DNA of 64,000 nt from Bactrocera neohumeralis (GCF_024586455.1 NW_026089623.1:15690236-15754235), one strand, 5' to 3'; positions 23,160 through 34,624 are shown, counted from the stretch's first letter. The notes: generated by a model not told the origin, from the letters alone. Program-made: numbers and translations.

Positions 23160-24746
23160 GAGTCAAAATTTCTCAAGTGTACCAACATTTTTTTGACGGT
23201 CGAGCTTTTAACGTTGAATAAACGTTTTTCAGTTCACAACAATAAATAAAAAATACAACTTGAACAATTTTCCAAAATTTCAATTATTTTTCAAGTTATT
23301 GTTATAAACTTTTTTTGCATGAGTTTACAATTTATTTATTTTCTCAGGATGGATAACATCGATCTTGCTCATTTTTAAAACAGCTATCGTTAATGACTTT
23401 CTCTTCCTATTTAAATTTTTTATTGACAGGAAAAACGTTATTTAAAAAAGTTATAAACAAATTGAAATAATTTAAACTTCTCAATCGATTTACAATATCG
23501 CTTCAATTTAATATTGTTGTACATTTTATAACACGTTATTGACAAAAAGAAAAACATGAAAACTTGCAACGCAACCGAAGTTATATTGTTTTTGCTCCTG
23601 ATGTGTAATGCGTGAAGCGCGTGTCACGAGCTTTGTAAGCGCAATGTTACGCTGAAAAATAATCTTTGGAAACGAGTTATAAGTCGGACACATGTTCTTG
23701 TTTTTTGCTTATATTGAAATATACATAAAGTGTATATGATTATTTCAATAATATAATCCACATTATTTTTTATTAAGCCTTTTTTTGAAAACACTTGCAA
23801 CCTCGCAGTCACTTTCTGACGATTCATCGAGTACGACAGTTGAATTTTCTTTTGTTACATTCGTTAATGTGCAGCTTTGTGGTAAATTCCCACTAGAAGC
23901 TCTGTTAATTTGTGTTTGACATGATCTGCACATGTACTGCCCTACAAAATTGGAAAATTTCGCATTCCAATTTATACTCACTAAAGCAACATTCTTGATA
24001 ACACACTTGTGGCCTTTCTTGCCGAGAGGATTGCAACAAGAATTCGCTCTTGGCATGCTGAATCGTACACTCAGTCTCGTTATTACATGCAATTCACTGC
24101 CAGGGATTATAGCGAATAAATTTAATAGAACACGAGAAAACGTCGCTTATTGCTTCTCTATATGCAACTAAACAAATGACAAATCGTAAACACCGAGAAA
24201 AAACAGAGCACGCGTGAATCGCTTCGTGTCGAAACATGTCGCGGCGCGCTCGCAAACCTGGCATCGCGCGCGAAGCTTGTGACACGCGCTTCACGCATTA
24301 CACATCAGGAGCAAAAACAATATAACTTCGGTTGCGTTGCAAGTTTTCATGTTTTTCTTTTTGTCAATAACGTGTTATAAAATGTACAACAATATTAAAT
24401 TGAAGCGATATTGTAAATCGATTGAGAAGTTTAAATTATTTCAATTTGTTTATAACTTTTTTAAATAACGTTTTTCCTGTCAATAAAAAATTGAAATAGG
24501 AAGAGAAAGTCATTAACGATAGCTGTTTTAAAAATGAGCAAGATCGATGTTATCCATCCTGAGAAAATAAATAAATTGTAAACTCATGCAAAAAAAGTTT
24601 ATAACAATAACTTGAAAAATAATTGAAATTTTGGAAAATTGTTCAAGTTGTATTTTTTATTTATTGTTGTAAACTGAAAAACGTTTATTCAACGTTAAAA
24701 GCTCGACCGTCAAAAAAATGTTGGTACACTTGAGAAATTTTGACTC
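23160..24746. mobile_element. foldback-like element with 468-bp inverted arms
   Basis: The arms 23160-23627 and 24279-24746 are reverse complements of identical length (468 bp), with only about two substitutions seen by eye (near 23230 and 23410 against their partners). Outer ends read GAGTCAAAATTTCTCAAGTG and complement. The flanks show TTTT on both sides (23156-23159, 24747-24750), a possible 4-bp target duplication, though low-complexity. The 651-bp centre carries a small Cys-rich ORF on minus. Imperfect pairing continues a few bases inward. Known elements with long TIRs and 4-bp duplications exist (for example Sola-type), but the superfamily is inferred, not shown. Confidence 0.9.
23763..24056 (-). 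CDS. Cys-rich small ORF inside the foldback element
   Basis: 97 codons if started at the Met at 24056 (MPRANSCCNPLGKKGHKC); the frame is open further up to 24092. Cys/His residues at the N-terminus (CCNPLGKKGHKC) and about 30 residues later (VGQYMCRSCQTQI) suggest a zinc-binding domain; the rest is acidic/Ser-rich (DESSESDCE) and ends KKRLNKK. I do not recognise a named domain. It looks like the N-terminal DNA-binding part of a transposase whose catalytic part has been deleted, leaving a non-autonomous element. Whether it is expressed is unknown. Confidence 0.45.
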   Translation of the reverse strand: MPRANSCCNPLGKKGHKCVIKNVALVSINWNAKFSNFVGQYMCRSCQTQINRASSGNLPQSCTLTNVTKENSTVVLDESSESDCEVASVFKKRLNKK

Positions 24747-24750
24747 TTTT

Positions 24751-25084
24751 GCAAATTGACGCGGAAAAACACAGAAGGTATGTGCGAATGATTATATGTA
24801 ATTATAAATCAAAGTGTACTTATCTAATCCCGTAGGCCTGGTGTCCACTTAGGTGGTTAAACCTCGCGGAACGTCTCACACAAAAAATTTTTTTTTTCAA
24901 TATAAAAACTAGAAATTTACTAAGAAATTTCGGGAACACAATAAAAACAGGTCCACTTTACACGTCTATACACAGTGTAAGATCGAATGTATAAAAAAAA
25001 CGATGGTTGATGTGCGCAGTGTATACAAGGCGCACAGCGCCATATCAGGAATACGGGGAGAGGTTAATGGTTAAAATGTGATTT
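24751..25084. other. spacer
   Basis: AT-rich DNA without a supported feature. Confidence 0.4.
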
Positions 25085-25494
25085 TTGGTCGAATAATCGT
25101 TTTTCGAATGTTTGATTTTGAGCAATTTTTAGTTGTCAGTCAATTTGTGCGGAACACACCGTGCACACACCTTTCGTAAGCCCAAATGTTCGGTAAAAAA
25201 ATCGATGTTTTGGAGATGTTCAATTCCATTTCCATGAATTTCAATTATGATTTCGGCTAATTTTTGATGAATTTACGTACAGGAATTTTCGGTGATCACG
25301 GATTTTGATTGGCCCACATGTTGATCGTCATTTATGAACTCACGACGACTTTGAAAACGTTGAAACCACTCGTGCACACTGCTACGGGATAGGCAATCAT
25401 CGCCATAAACTTGTTTCATCAATTGAAACGTTTCGGTAAAAGTTTTACTAATTTTAAAACAAAATTTAATGTTGGCTCTTTGTTCGAAGCTCAT
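25085..25494 (-). pseudogene. mariner/Tc1-like transposase N-terminal fragment
   Basis: Starts MSFEQRANIKFCFKISKTFT at 25494, continues VYGDDCLSRSSVHEWFQRFQ (the DNA-binding HTH of mariner-type transposases) and, after a stop at ~25273, LKFMEMELNISKTSI and a frameshifted LGLRKVC-like block. The same family is present at 13690-13895 (+). Catalytic region absent. Confidence 0.8.
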
Positions 25495-25744
25495 TTTCGC
25501 ACCGATAACACAAACATACTGACACTTAAAACGCAATAACTTCATTTCCAATCTATGAAATATCATTGTGTATTGTGTTGTGGTGCCATCATCTGTGGTG
25601 TACTGAGCTGTGTTTAGCTAGGCTAGCTGTGTTGTCCAGGGTAGAATGGACGGAGGCTTAACTCATTTAAACACAGATATATGAATTTTCACCAAGTGTA
25701 GTTGTGTAGTAAAGAAAATTAAGCTACCTCAAAGACAAATGATT

Positions 25745-26150
25745 TTATGCTGTTTTTGATACCATGTATTGGGATCTATGCACCTTGTTGATGAAATAAT
25801 GAATGCACAAAAATATGTCAGAATAGTTAATAATTTTTTAGCACCCGCAATTGAAGAACAATATTCTTATACGATGCGCCTAGTCTTCCAGAATGACTCA
25901 GCGCCATGACATTCTGCACAAATGGTAAGTTTTAATTCGAAAAACATTTATACAACATTTTTTATATGATCCGATATCAGCTCGAAATTTTATTTTTAGT
26001 TGGCCAATACATTTAACGATATGGGGATTCAACGCTTAGATTGACTTGGAAACTCGTTTTAACCCCTCAGTGAAGTTTTAAACCACATTGAGCTTCTAAG
26101 GACTGCGTCGAATAAAAGTTCCGTTACAATAATGAAGAAAACTTTAAAAC
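25745..26150 (+). pseudogene. Tc1-like transposase C-terminal fragment with intron-like gap
   Basis: Plus-strand frame gives MHLVDEIMNAQKYVRIVNNF, EEQYSYTMRLVFQNDSAP then HSAQM (TGA replaces the Cys of APCH), matching the QNDSAPCH block of the second catalytic Asp. Homology resumes at 26000 with LANTFNDMGIQRLD and LGNS, the region WPGNSPDLNP. The 75 bp between (25925-25999) start GTAAGT and end TTTTTAG, so look like an intron. Several stops; inactive. Confidence 0.65.
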
Positions 26151-26299
26151 CTCTATAAATTAATTATAAACTAAAATATTTTATTAAAAAAAAAGTTCAA
26201 TCATTTTAAATTTAGAAAACGGCTGTTTTGCTAGAAGAAACCAAAATTACACTTTTCAAAATAAAATCTCTTTTGTAAAATATATTTTCCTGAATTTTA

Positions 26300-26750
26300 C
26301 CCGTCAACGACTGAACTTCTTCTTTTGCATCAACTGCAAATTGCCTGCCGCACAAATATTTTTTTTTTAGGAAATTTTGTCACCTTTTTGGCTTTGAACT
26401 TTTCACTAACATTTCCTTGAGAATCGTCTGTATGAAATTCCTGTCCAGGTACCTGAGAAAAGTCCGCTAAAACGTGGGTCTCGTCATCGATTATGCAGCA
26501 TTCGAATTTCTTAACAAAATCTTTCGTCAGCTTCTTAGCTCGTTGTTTTGCAGATTCATTCTTGATGGCGTTTCTATCTGAACCTTTTTTACATTGTACA
26601 TCCCAGCTTTCTTCGTCCTTACAAATGATTTTGAGCAGCAAAAAATGATTGTCTTTCTTAAGAATGGTCATAATGTATTTCGGCTTCTCACGATCATGTG
26701 CCCCTTCTTTTTACCAGAACCTTTTTTCATGTCAAGCGTTTAATAACGCA
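26300..26750 (-). pseudogene. Tc1/mariner-like transposase fragment (first catalytic Asp region)
   Basis: The 113-codon ORF at 26330-26671 contains RAKKLTKDFVKKFECCIIDD, ETHVLADFSQVPGQEFH and KKVTKFPKKKIFVRQAICS. The pattern CC.IxDDETxVxxDFxQxPGQEFY..........KF..K..VWQAIC is a known transposase block around the first Asp of DDE/D. Both flanking parts are absent or out of frame. It is a different family from the neighbouring fragments. Confidence 0.7.
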
Positions 26751-27043
26751 AAAAATGGTTTTAGGGTTACCATCTTTCTTAAAAGATCACTACGGTTTCT
26801 TTTGAAAAATTTCAATAAGTACTCGGTCAAGTGGTGAACGAGGGCAAGACGAAATATCTCCTGTCATCAAACAAACAGTCGGCGCACTCGCGACTAGGCT
26901 CCAACGTCACTGTTGACAGTCATAACTTTGAAGTCGTAGATAACTTCGTCTATCTTGAAACCAGCATCAACACCAACAACAATGGCAACCTCAAAATACA
27001 ACGCAGAATATCTCTTGCCAACAGGTGCTTCTTCGGACTAATG

Positions 27044-27568
27044 GCAGAAACAGCGAACAACGCAAAACCGCAGCCCGAATCAGCTGATACGACCTATCTT
27101 ATGAGAGCGCAATGTAAATGATTAGCAAACATCTCTTCTACCGTACTTAACCGTAGAATTTCCCTCGGTTTGGATTTTTTCCGTAGAAACGGGTCATCAG
27201 ATTGCTCTGTCACAACACCAGGGCCAGTCTCGAGATACTGTAGTAATTATAAAAATTGTCCTCAATATGTTTGCAATTTTCTTAAACTAACTCAAAATCA
27301 GATGCGAATGCTTTATTTGTAAATATGTATATAAACTATTTTCGTAGTTTAATTTTAGTTTTGATATTTTATATTATGAAAAATTGTAATTGAAAAGTTA
27401 GATGTGTACAAAACTATATAAACATATTGAGCAATAGCAACATTGTTTAAATGAAAACAAAAGAGATAATCTGATTTCTACGTTGCTACTACGGGCTCAA
27501 CTTTTGACAGATTTTATTCGCTACGAGCGGCAACTAAGGAAGGGAGGAGCGGAATTCGCTGTTTCTGC
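27044..27568. mobile_element. MITE copy 2 (525 bp), nested in RTE copy C
   Basis: Termini GCAGAAACAGCGAA (27044-27057) and complement (27555-27568), with TA following the right end. Internal similarity to copy 1 is evident in collinear blocks: CTATCTTATG, CTGTAGTAATTAT, CAATATGTTTG, TTTTGATATTTTATATT and GATGTGTACAAAACTATAT. The terminal repeats differ from those of copy 1 at several positions but keep the GCA...CAG core, so the copies are diverged members of one family or of two subfamilies. Confidence 0.8.
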
Positions 27569-28030
27569 TATAAGTAGGCAATGGAGAAGTAAAGTCCTCT
27601 CTCGACAAACAAAAACCAAACTCAATAAGTCACTCATTATTCCCGTCTTGCTATATGGTGCAGAGGCATGCACGATGAAAACATCTGATTAGTCGACGTT
27701 ACGAGTTTTCGAGAGAAAAGTTCTGCGAAAAACTTATGGTCCTTTGTGTTTTGGCCACGGCGAATATCGCATTCGATGGAACGATGAGCTGTATGAGATA
27801 TACGACGACGTTGAAAAAAGTTCGGAAGACAGCTGCTACGCTGGCTTGGTCATGTCGTCCGAATAGACGGAAACACTCCAGCTCTGAAAGTATTCGACAC
27901 AGTACCCGCCGGGGGAAGCAGAGGAAGAGGAAGACCTCCACTCCGTTGGAAAGGCAAGGTGGAGAAAGACTTGACTTCGTTTGGAATCTCTAATTGGCGC
28001 CATATAGCAAAATAAATGATTGGGGCGCTG

Positions 28031-28076
28031 TTGTTAACTCGGTCATAACCGAGTTGTTAACTCGGTCATAACCGCG
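28031..28076. repeat. 23-bp tandem duplication
   Basis: TTGTTAACTCGGTCATAACC plus three more bases occurs twice back to back (28031-28053, 28054-28076), one difference, within the 3' end of RTE copy C. Confidence 0.9.
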
Positions 28077-28113
28077 TAAACGGTTTCTTCGCCATTAAAG
28101 AAAAAGAAGAACA

Positions 28114-28926
28114 GACGCATAAAATTTTCTAGCATTTATTTCAGAGCTATTAAGATAAAAAAATTTTATTTGAAATTTGTAATTGCACAGTATGGAAAAA
28201 AATGTAGCTGGCGATTTTATTAGACGCAGTCCTTAAGTGAAGTTGCTAAATAGAAGCCAGCAACTAAAAATCAAAGATTTCGGAACTGGTTTGGTGGGGT
28301 CCCGTTATAAGGAAATGAGTTAAGGCAGTTATTATGACTAAAGTAGGAACGAATCATTAGTAGAAGAGCCCATTGTGGAGTCTTTGTTTTCTACCGTTAT
28401 TTTCTCTCTCTTTTCTTTTAATCTATTGACCTGACCGCAAATGCATGTACTTTAGCGCTGAATTAGAATGGAATTGATTTAAACCTCATATCCCTAATAC
28501 AAGTATTATGAATTCCAATCATCTGATTGGCCTCTATTACGGTTTAAACAAACTTCAACTTTTTGTAGTATTACCTCAGTAGAGACAATAATAAACGTTC
28601 GGTTTGTTTACACATTTATACTCAACTCCAAAAAATCTCTAGAGTGTTGTGTAACACCTTTTTCGCTACTTTTATGGTCATTAGGGTGTCGTGTTAGTAT
28701 TTAAGCTACATATAAATTTTCAAGTTTAATGAAGAACACTTAAATAGATATTACATAATGGACATTTTTACATCACGAAACTGATTATTTTGAATTACTT
28801 TGCAATTTTATTGGGAAGTTACTTGTTATCTAAGTCGTTTTTTTTAAACAAGTGTTAAACACCCTTCAAAAATTTCTTAACTTTTTCATGCAAAAAGATA
28901 CAGTCCTGGGCTTTCGTTGGACATAC
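28114..28926. other. spacer
   Basis: AT-rich DNA with no supported gene or repeat. Confidence 0.4.
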
Positions 28927-29110
28927 ATATCTGTGGTCCTAAGCCATAACAACACAACTCCACTTTTGGCCAAAATGAGTTATTATCATGGTTGGAATCT
29001 CCATACTTGATTTCACATTGTGTCAAAATCTTATAAAGATCACTCCAATAGTTAGCGAGATATTAACGAAAGAAAAACTGATCAAATCAAAGTGATTGCA
29101 AATTGATTGC

Positions 29111-29460
29111 ACTTGTGCTTTTGTTCTCAGTTCACATTCAACAAGCGGAGCGGCTGGTTGTTCATTTTTTGCGTGCGGAAAAATAGCATATCTAACTTGT
29201 GCTTTTATTCCGAAGTAAGTTTGTTGTTCGGAAACTTACATAAGTATACTTGTGTTGTTTTATCCAAAGTATTTTTTTTCTAATGCCTACTTACTAACTT
29301 AAGTTGTGCTTTTGTTTCGTGCTGTGTTTCTTATCATTAGTTAACAAAACAAAAGATATGGTATTTTTCCAAAACGAATTATTTGCAACCAACAATTTAA
29401 CTTGACTTGCTTTTTTATTCCAAGTGCTAGCTTAAAGAAATTGCTGAATTGTGCTTTTTT
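29111..29460 (+). repeat. subterminal repeats of the ATAT-flanked transposon
   Basis: Six imperfect copies of ACTTGTGCTTTT (variants AGTTGTGCTTTT, ACTTGTGTTGTTTT, AATTGTGCTTTTTT) within ~350 bp upstream of the gene. Inverted variants occur near the other end. They are plausible transposase-binding sites. Confidence 0.7.
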
Positions 29461-29493
29461 GCAGTACATATTTACATAGTGAAAATTCAAAAC

Positions 29494-31518
29494 ACAATGG
29501 ATGACCAAGGTAGGTTAAAATTTATCTGACATTATAAGTGTTTGAAATAAGTTTTATTAAATTGTGCCACGCGTGATTTACATCAATCCCTTCGAGAAAG
29601 CCAATTTTCATACGAGCCATTTTCCAGCCATAGGCGATAACTTATTCTTAAATATGTTTCACGATCCCGTTGTACCGAATGAGACATCATGTAGTGTAGA
29701 TTGCGGATTTGCCACTTTTCCACGCAATTTTACAAAATTGTTCTCAACTCAGATCGTAAACTCCTCTCCGCAACTATTCGAAATGGACTTTAGCAGCGAT
29801 GATTCTATCAGAGATCCCGACTATATTGTTTCAAGTGCGACCTCGGAATCAGAAAAGGAGAATCAACCTGTTTATATTTCGGAGTCAATATTAGAGAGTC
29901 CATATGCCGATACTGATGAAAATGTCCAAAACTTTACTCAACCTCCCAAAAATATAAAAAAAGACAGACAATTAAATAGAAATTCGGGAAGATCGTACAC
30001 CACGAAAAAAGGAAAAGTGGTTGCTGGTCGCAAGTGCCTACCTCTCGAAAGTTGCCGAAAGAAATGCGAAAGTACCTTTTGAAAAACAAAAGCACATTTT
30101 TGAGGAATATTGGAGAATGGGCGACTACAAAACAAGGCTACTTTTCATTTGTGGACTCGTCGAAATTGGCAAAAAGCTATCTGAAAAAAATCAACTAGAA
30201 CGAAAATTCGACGAATAACAAACTATTATTCTGTAAATATTGATAGCGACAAAGTTGACGTCTGTAAAGGTTGTTTTTTGAAGTGCTTTGGAGAAACAAA
30301 CAGTTTTTTGAGGAATGTGATTGAAAAGAAACTTAATTATCCAAAATCACCATTGGCCGATAAGAGAGGTAAGTTCACTCCAATAAACAAGCTAGACGAA
30401 TCACAGGTCGAAACTATTACGCAACGTATTAATAGCTTTCCTGCCTATGAAAGTCACTATTGTCGGCGTGATTCAAGTGCTAAATATTTATGCTCCGACT
30501 TGTCAATATCAAAAATGTACAGTTTGTACTGCAAAGAGGTTGAAACTCCTATAAGTTTAGCAAAATATTCGGAAATTTTCCACACAATGAACGTAAAATT
30601 CAAACAACCGAAACTTGATACTTGTAATAAATGTGACTGCTTTAAATCCCAATTAGACCACATCAATAAAAATATGCCAGAATATACAATGTTGATTGAA
30701 AAACAAGCAAGGCATCACGCAGATGCAGATAGAGCTTTTAAATCAAAGGATTTTGATAAAGATCTGTCAAAAACTCACATAAATATAAAAACGTACACAT
30801 TTGATTTGCAGCAAGTTTTACCAACTCCTTACCTCAAAACCTCAGTCTGCTACTATAAGAGGCAGTTGAATACTTATAATTTAACCATATACGATTGTGA
30901 AACGAATAAGGCCTTTTGCTATATGTGGCACGAAGCAGTTGGGCAGCGAGGTGCTAACGAAATATCATCATGTATTTTCCAGCATTTAAAGAAGGTGTCA
31001 ACAGACGAACATGTTGACTCAATCGTATTTTATAGCGATTCATGCGTTGGCCAAAATAAAAACTCCTTTGTGGGCTCAATGTTTATAGCTTTCTTAGAAA
31101 GCAACCCTACTATAAAAATGATTGAGCATAAGTTCCAGAGCCAGGGCATACACATATGGAGTGTGATGTGGCTCACGCCCTCATCGAACGAAAAAAGAAG
31201 AAGACTACTATGAAAATCCACCATCCACGTGATTGGTATCAATTCGTTCTTTCAGTTGGTACTAACAAAACGTTTGAAGTAATTGAAATGGAAAATAAAT
31301 TTTACAAATTTGGTACAATCGCTAAAAATAAATTTAATTGGAGGAAAGTGAATGAAGATGGGGAAAAGTTTACGTGGTCTGATGTGAAGTGGCTCCGATA
31401 CACTAAAAATCGCTTTGGTGGTGTAAAATACAAAACTTCGTTAGAGGATACGCAGCCTTTTAAGATAAAATCACGGCAACTCCTCTTATATCGAAAGAGA
31501 AAAAGGAAGACTTGTTGA
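29494..31518 (+). pseudogene. transposase-like gene of the ATAT-flanked element (three frameshifts)
   Basis: A short first exon MDDQ followed by GGTAGGT (29494-29507) is possible. The main sequence runs through ORFs 29564-30082, 30021-30218, 30278-31213 and 31156-31518. Conserved-looking features: acidic N-terminal region; GRKCLPLESCRKKC (zinc-like Cys cluster); EEYWRMGDYKTRLLFICG; DVCKGCFLKCFG; FPAYESHYCRRD; KLDTCNKCDCFKSQ; TFDLQQVLPTPY; YMWHEAVGQRGANEISSC; FYSDSCVGQNKN; and GHTYMECDVAHALIERKKK. The Asp residues in TFDLQ and YSDSC and the acidic MECD...IE block may form an RNase H-like catalytic triad (inference). The set resembles a protein family common in insect genomes as uncharacterized proteins. 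Frameshifts lie near 30065, 30212 and 31145, so this copy is dead. Confidence 0.75.
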
Positions 31519-32377
31519 GCATTTTAAACTTAATCGATCCCATGTTCCATAGTTTCTACAACAACTTAAACTCAGGAAATATACAGAATATTGATCCAGA
31601 CATTGGCGATACCTGTACCTCAACTGAAAACATTGAGAACGATACCTCTCAATAGGATATCCTGTCATCATAAAAATCACTGTTTTATGTTTTAAATGGT
31701 TGACATTCACGTTTAGTTCTTTATTATCATATTGCATTACTTACTATTTTTTAATTTTATTTCATATTTTTCTAATATCAACTAATTTCAAAATCTTGTT
31801 GTATGTACTATAAAATTGCTGAAGTTCCAATGTTTTATTCTTAGTTTTAACATTTCATTACAAGAGGCTAATTTGTTTAAATAAATGCACTAATTTGAGT
31901 TCAATAACACTTTTATTTAAGAATGTATAATATACATATGTATATGTATGTTAATCAATGGAAATAAACTGCGGATTAATATACAACCAACTTTGACAAA
32001 AGAGCACAACTAATGTTATGCTAAACATATTTTGTTTAATATTATGGAATATCGGCATAACTTGAATTGTGTCGCCGGAGAGTACAACCTTTAGTTCAGA
32101 ATAATAACACAAGTTAAGTTATGTCTCTCAATCGTGTCAAATTACTTTAGGGAAAAAAGGATTGAATCACATTTTTAAGCGTATTTTAAAAACTACAGGC
32201 ACTTACCAAAGTTTTTTGGCAGTATAAGATGGATATGATATCACTTGAGATATTTAAAAAAAAAATTCCGGGATTCCTTCAAAAACTTTTTTCAAATTTT
32301 ACTTTGAATCTTTAAAATGCTCTATTGAAAAATCAAAAAAACACACTTGTGCTGTTGTGGCTTGTGACCACAGATAT

Positions 32378-33126
32378 ACAAAATGGTTAGCCCTTACAAC
32401 GGAAAATTAATTGGAATTTGTATTTAGATATAAGAATATAATTTTACAAATAATTTATTTAAAAATTATGCCAATTTAAAGTTAAAAAAAAAAACAAGAT
32501 TGGTTTAGAAAAGCAGAATCAGATGTTTTCTGTCGGTCAAATGTAAATAAATGCAGCCGTAGAAAACTCATCACCGAGAAATCTAACACTAGGAACACAA
32601 CTCACTGCTTACAATATATTATCAGAAAATCAATGTTTTAAGGACGAAATATGACACACCATAACGTTTGAATCATCTATTAATAAAAATATAATAAAAA
32701 ATATAAAAATAATTTTTGATTTATATTATATTATATTTTTGTAATTTTTGCCTAGTACTTACTTACTGAATATATAGAGCACTTCGTTGCTACTACTGAA
32801 AATCCAAGGAGGCCGCTACGCACCCCCCAGAAAGCTACCACGAAAGGGTTGCTTTCTACTGTGGTATTACAGTTTTCAACTCTGTGGGCTCAAGGGCTAA
32901 CAAACAGTTGAAAATAAATATTAATGAATTTATTTAGGAAGAAAAATAAGAGAAATTGAAATAGGTCAAAAGAACTAAGTATTTTACTTATAATTTCAAA
33001 TTATTTTAATCAGTTATTGTGTTCAAATCCATAGAAACGTTAAACATAGTTAAACTCGTGGAGTAGTCCCGAAACTGTCATTAGAAAATATGAAATCAGT
33101 AGTGCAAACTGCTTAGTGTCAGTATT
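32378..33126. other. AT-rich spacer
   Basis: No Cand1 exon, repeat or RNA gene could be recognised here. Confidence 0.4.
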
Positions 33127-33962
33127 TACTTCTTCTTAATTGGCGTAGACACCGCTTACGCGATTATAGCCGAGTTAAGAACAGAGCGCCAGTCGTTTCT
33201 TCTTTTCACTACGTGGCGCCAATTGGATATTCCAAGCGTAGCCAGGTCCTTCTCCACCTCTTCCTTCCAACGGAGTGGAGGTCTTCCTCGTCCTCTGCTT
33301 CCCCCGTCGGGTACAACGTCGAATACTTTCAGAACTGGAGTGTTTTCGACCATTCGGACGGCATGACCTAGCCAGCGCAGCCGCTGTCTTTTAATTCGCT
33401 GAACTATGTCAATGTCTTCGTATATCTCGTACAGCCCATCGTTCCATCGAATGCGATATTCGCCGTGGCCAATGCGCAAAGGACCATAAATCTTTCGCAG
33501 AATTTTTCTCTCGAAAACTCGCAACGTCAACTCATCAGTTGTTGTCATCGTCCAAGTCTCTGCACCATATAGCAGGACGGGAATTATGACTGACTTATAG
33601 AGTTTGGTTTTTGTTTGTCGAGAGAGGACCTTGGTTCTCAATTGCCTACTCAGTCCGAAGTAGCACCCGTTGGCAACAGTTATCTTGCGTTGGATTTCCA
33701 GGCTGACATTGTTGGTGGTGTTTACACTGGTTCCCAAATATACGAAATTGTCTACAACTTCAAAGTTATGACTGTCGTCAGTGAGGTGAGTGCCAAGTCG
33801 TCAGTGCGACGACTGTTTGTTTGATGACAGGAGATATTTCGTCTTGCCCTCGTTCACTGCCAGACCCATTTGCCTTGCCACCTTGTCCAGTCTGGAGAAA
33901 GCAGAACTAACAGCGCGGGTGTTGAGCCCGATGATATCCATATTAGTTTTGCGGGGATGGCA
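33127..33962 (-). pseudogene. RTE-clade copy D (3' part)
   Basis: A 193-codon open stretch (33156-33737) covers INTTNNVSLEIQ-like, KTKLYKSVIIPVLLYGAETW, VFERKILRKIYGPLRIGHGE, RWLGHAVRM and GISNWRHVVKRRNDWRSVL, followed by the conserved tail at 33127-33155. Towards 33962 it includes the region before the YADD box, with a deletion joining the PAKLIR-coding block (33940-33962) to sequence ~300 bp downstream in other copies. Located about 0.66 kb upstream of the first visible Cand1 exon. Confidence 0.87.
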
Positions 33963-34624
33963 CTATTTACTGCATTTCCGAAAAAGCAAAAACTTCAGTT
34001 AAGATTCTACGATTTTTGTTTTATTACTAGTATTTAACATTAACGAGCCTCAGTCAACATTCTAGTAGTAAAATTTGCATCGATACCTACTTTCGCGCAC
34101 TTTTTCGTCAATTCAGCAAGTAATGGTTTAAAGAAAGATCTGTTATTTTTCAGACGCCCTATATATGTTGATCATTTTAAAAAAGAATAATAAACTAAGA
34201 TTAATTTATTATCTAAATATAGGAAAGTACATAGAAACGTTACTCTAATAAATTTATGTGAGAATTGCAAAAACGTTTGATTCTCGCACATGTTTACTCA
34301 TTGAACGTAAATTAGATTTATATCAAAAATACAAATGTATCATGTATCATGTATTTTTGCTAAGTTAAATCTTTCTATAGTTTATAAATGTTGCATTGCA
34401 ATGCTTTACGAGGAAATGCGTATATCAAGCGTTGCGGTTACTAAGAGGGCGCTTATTTCTATTTTGTATACTAAAACTGAGAAAATAGTTATTTTACTTA
34501 TAACTCAATTTCTCGTAGAAAGTTGGTTTGGTTTAAATACCCAGACAAAAAGTCGACCTTGCTATTTTATATTTATGCCTGAAGTTAACACTATTAAACA
34601 TATTTTTCTTTTTTTGTGGAATAG
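33963..34624 (+). other. presumed Cand1 intron, 3' part
   Basis: Stops in all frames and AT-rich; no peptide resembling Cand1 upstream of ILDICLQYL. It ends in a pyrimidine-rich tract and TAG at 34622-34624, which is also an in-frame stop, so the exon must begin at 34625. Confidence 0.6.

Larger units (their letters stand above)
26827..28113 (+). pseudogene. RTE-clade copy C, split by a MITE
   Basis: Left part 26827-27040: VNEGKTKYLLSSNKQSAHSR to QRRISLANRCFFG. A 525-bp MITE follows, then the RTE resumes at 27571 with SRQWRSKVLSRQTKTKLNKS and continues to the shared 3' tail (GTAAACGGTTTCTTCGCC, AAGAAG) with frameshifts and a stop after EACTMKTSD. A 23-bp tandem duplication sits just before the tail. 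Confidence 0.85.
28931..32373 (+). mobile_element. 3.4-kb DNA transposon with TIRs and 4-bp ATAT flanks
   Basis: Left end CTGTGGTCCTAAGCCATAAC and right end, complemented, CTGTGGTCACAAGCCACAAC, i.e. ~30 bp imperfect terminal inverted repeats. Each end is followed outward by ATAT (28927-28930, 32374-32377), consistent with a 4-bp target duplication. Subterminal regions hold repeats of (A)CTTGTGCTTTT: about 29111, 29195, 29245, 29302, 29404, 29447 on the left, and inverted variants near 32000 and 32345 on the right. The transposase-like gene lies between. Superfamily not assigned with certainty. Confidence 0.85.
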
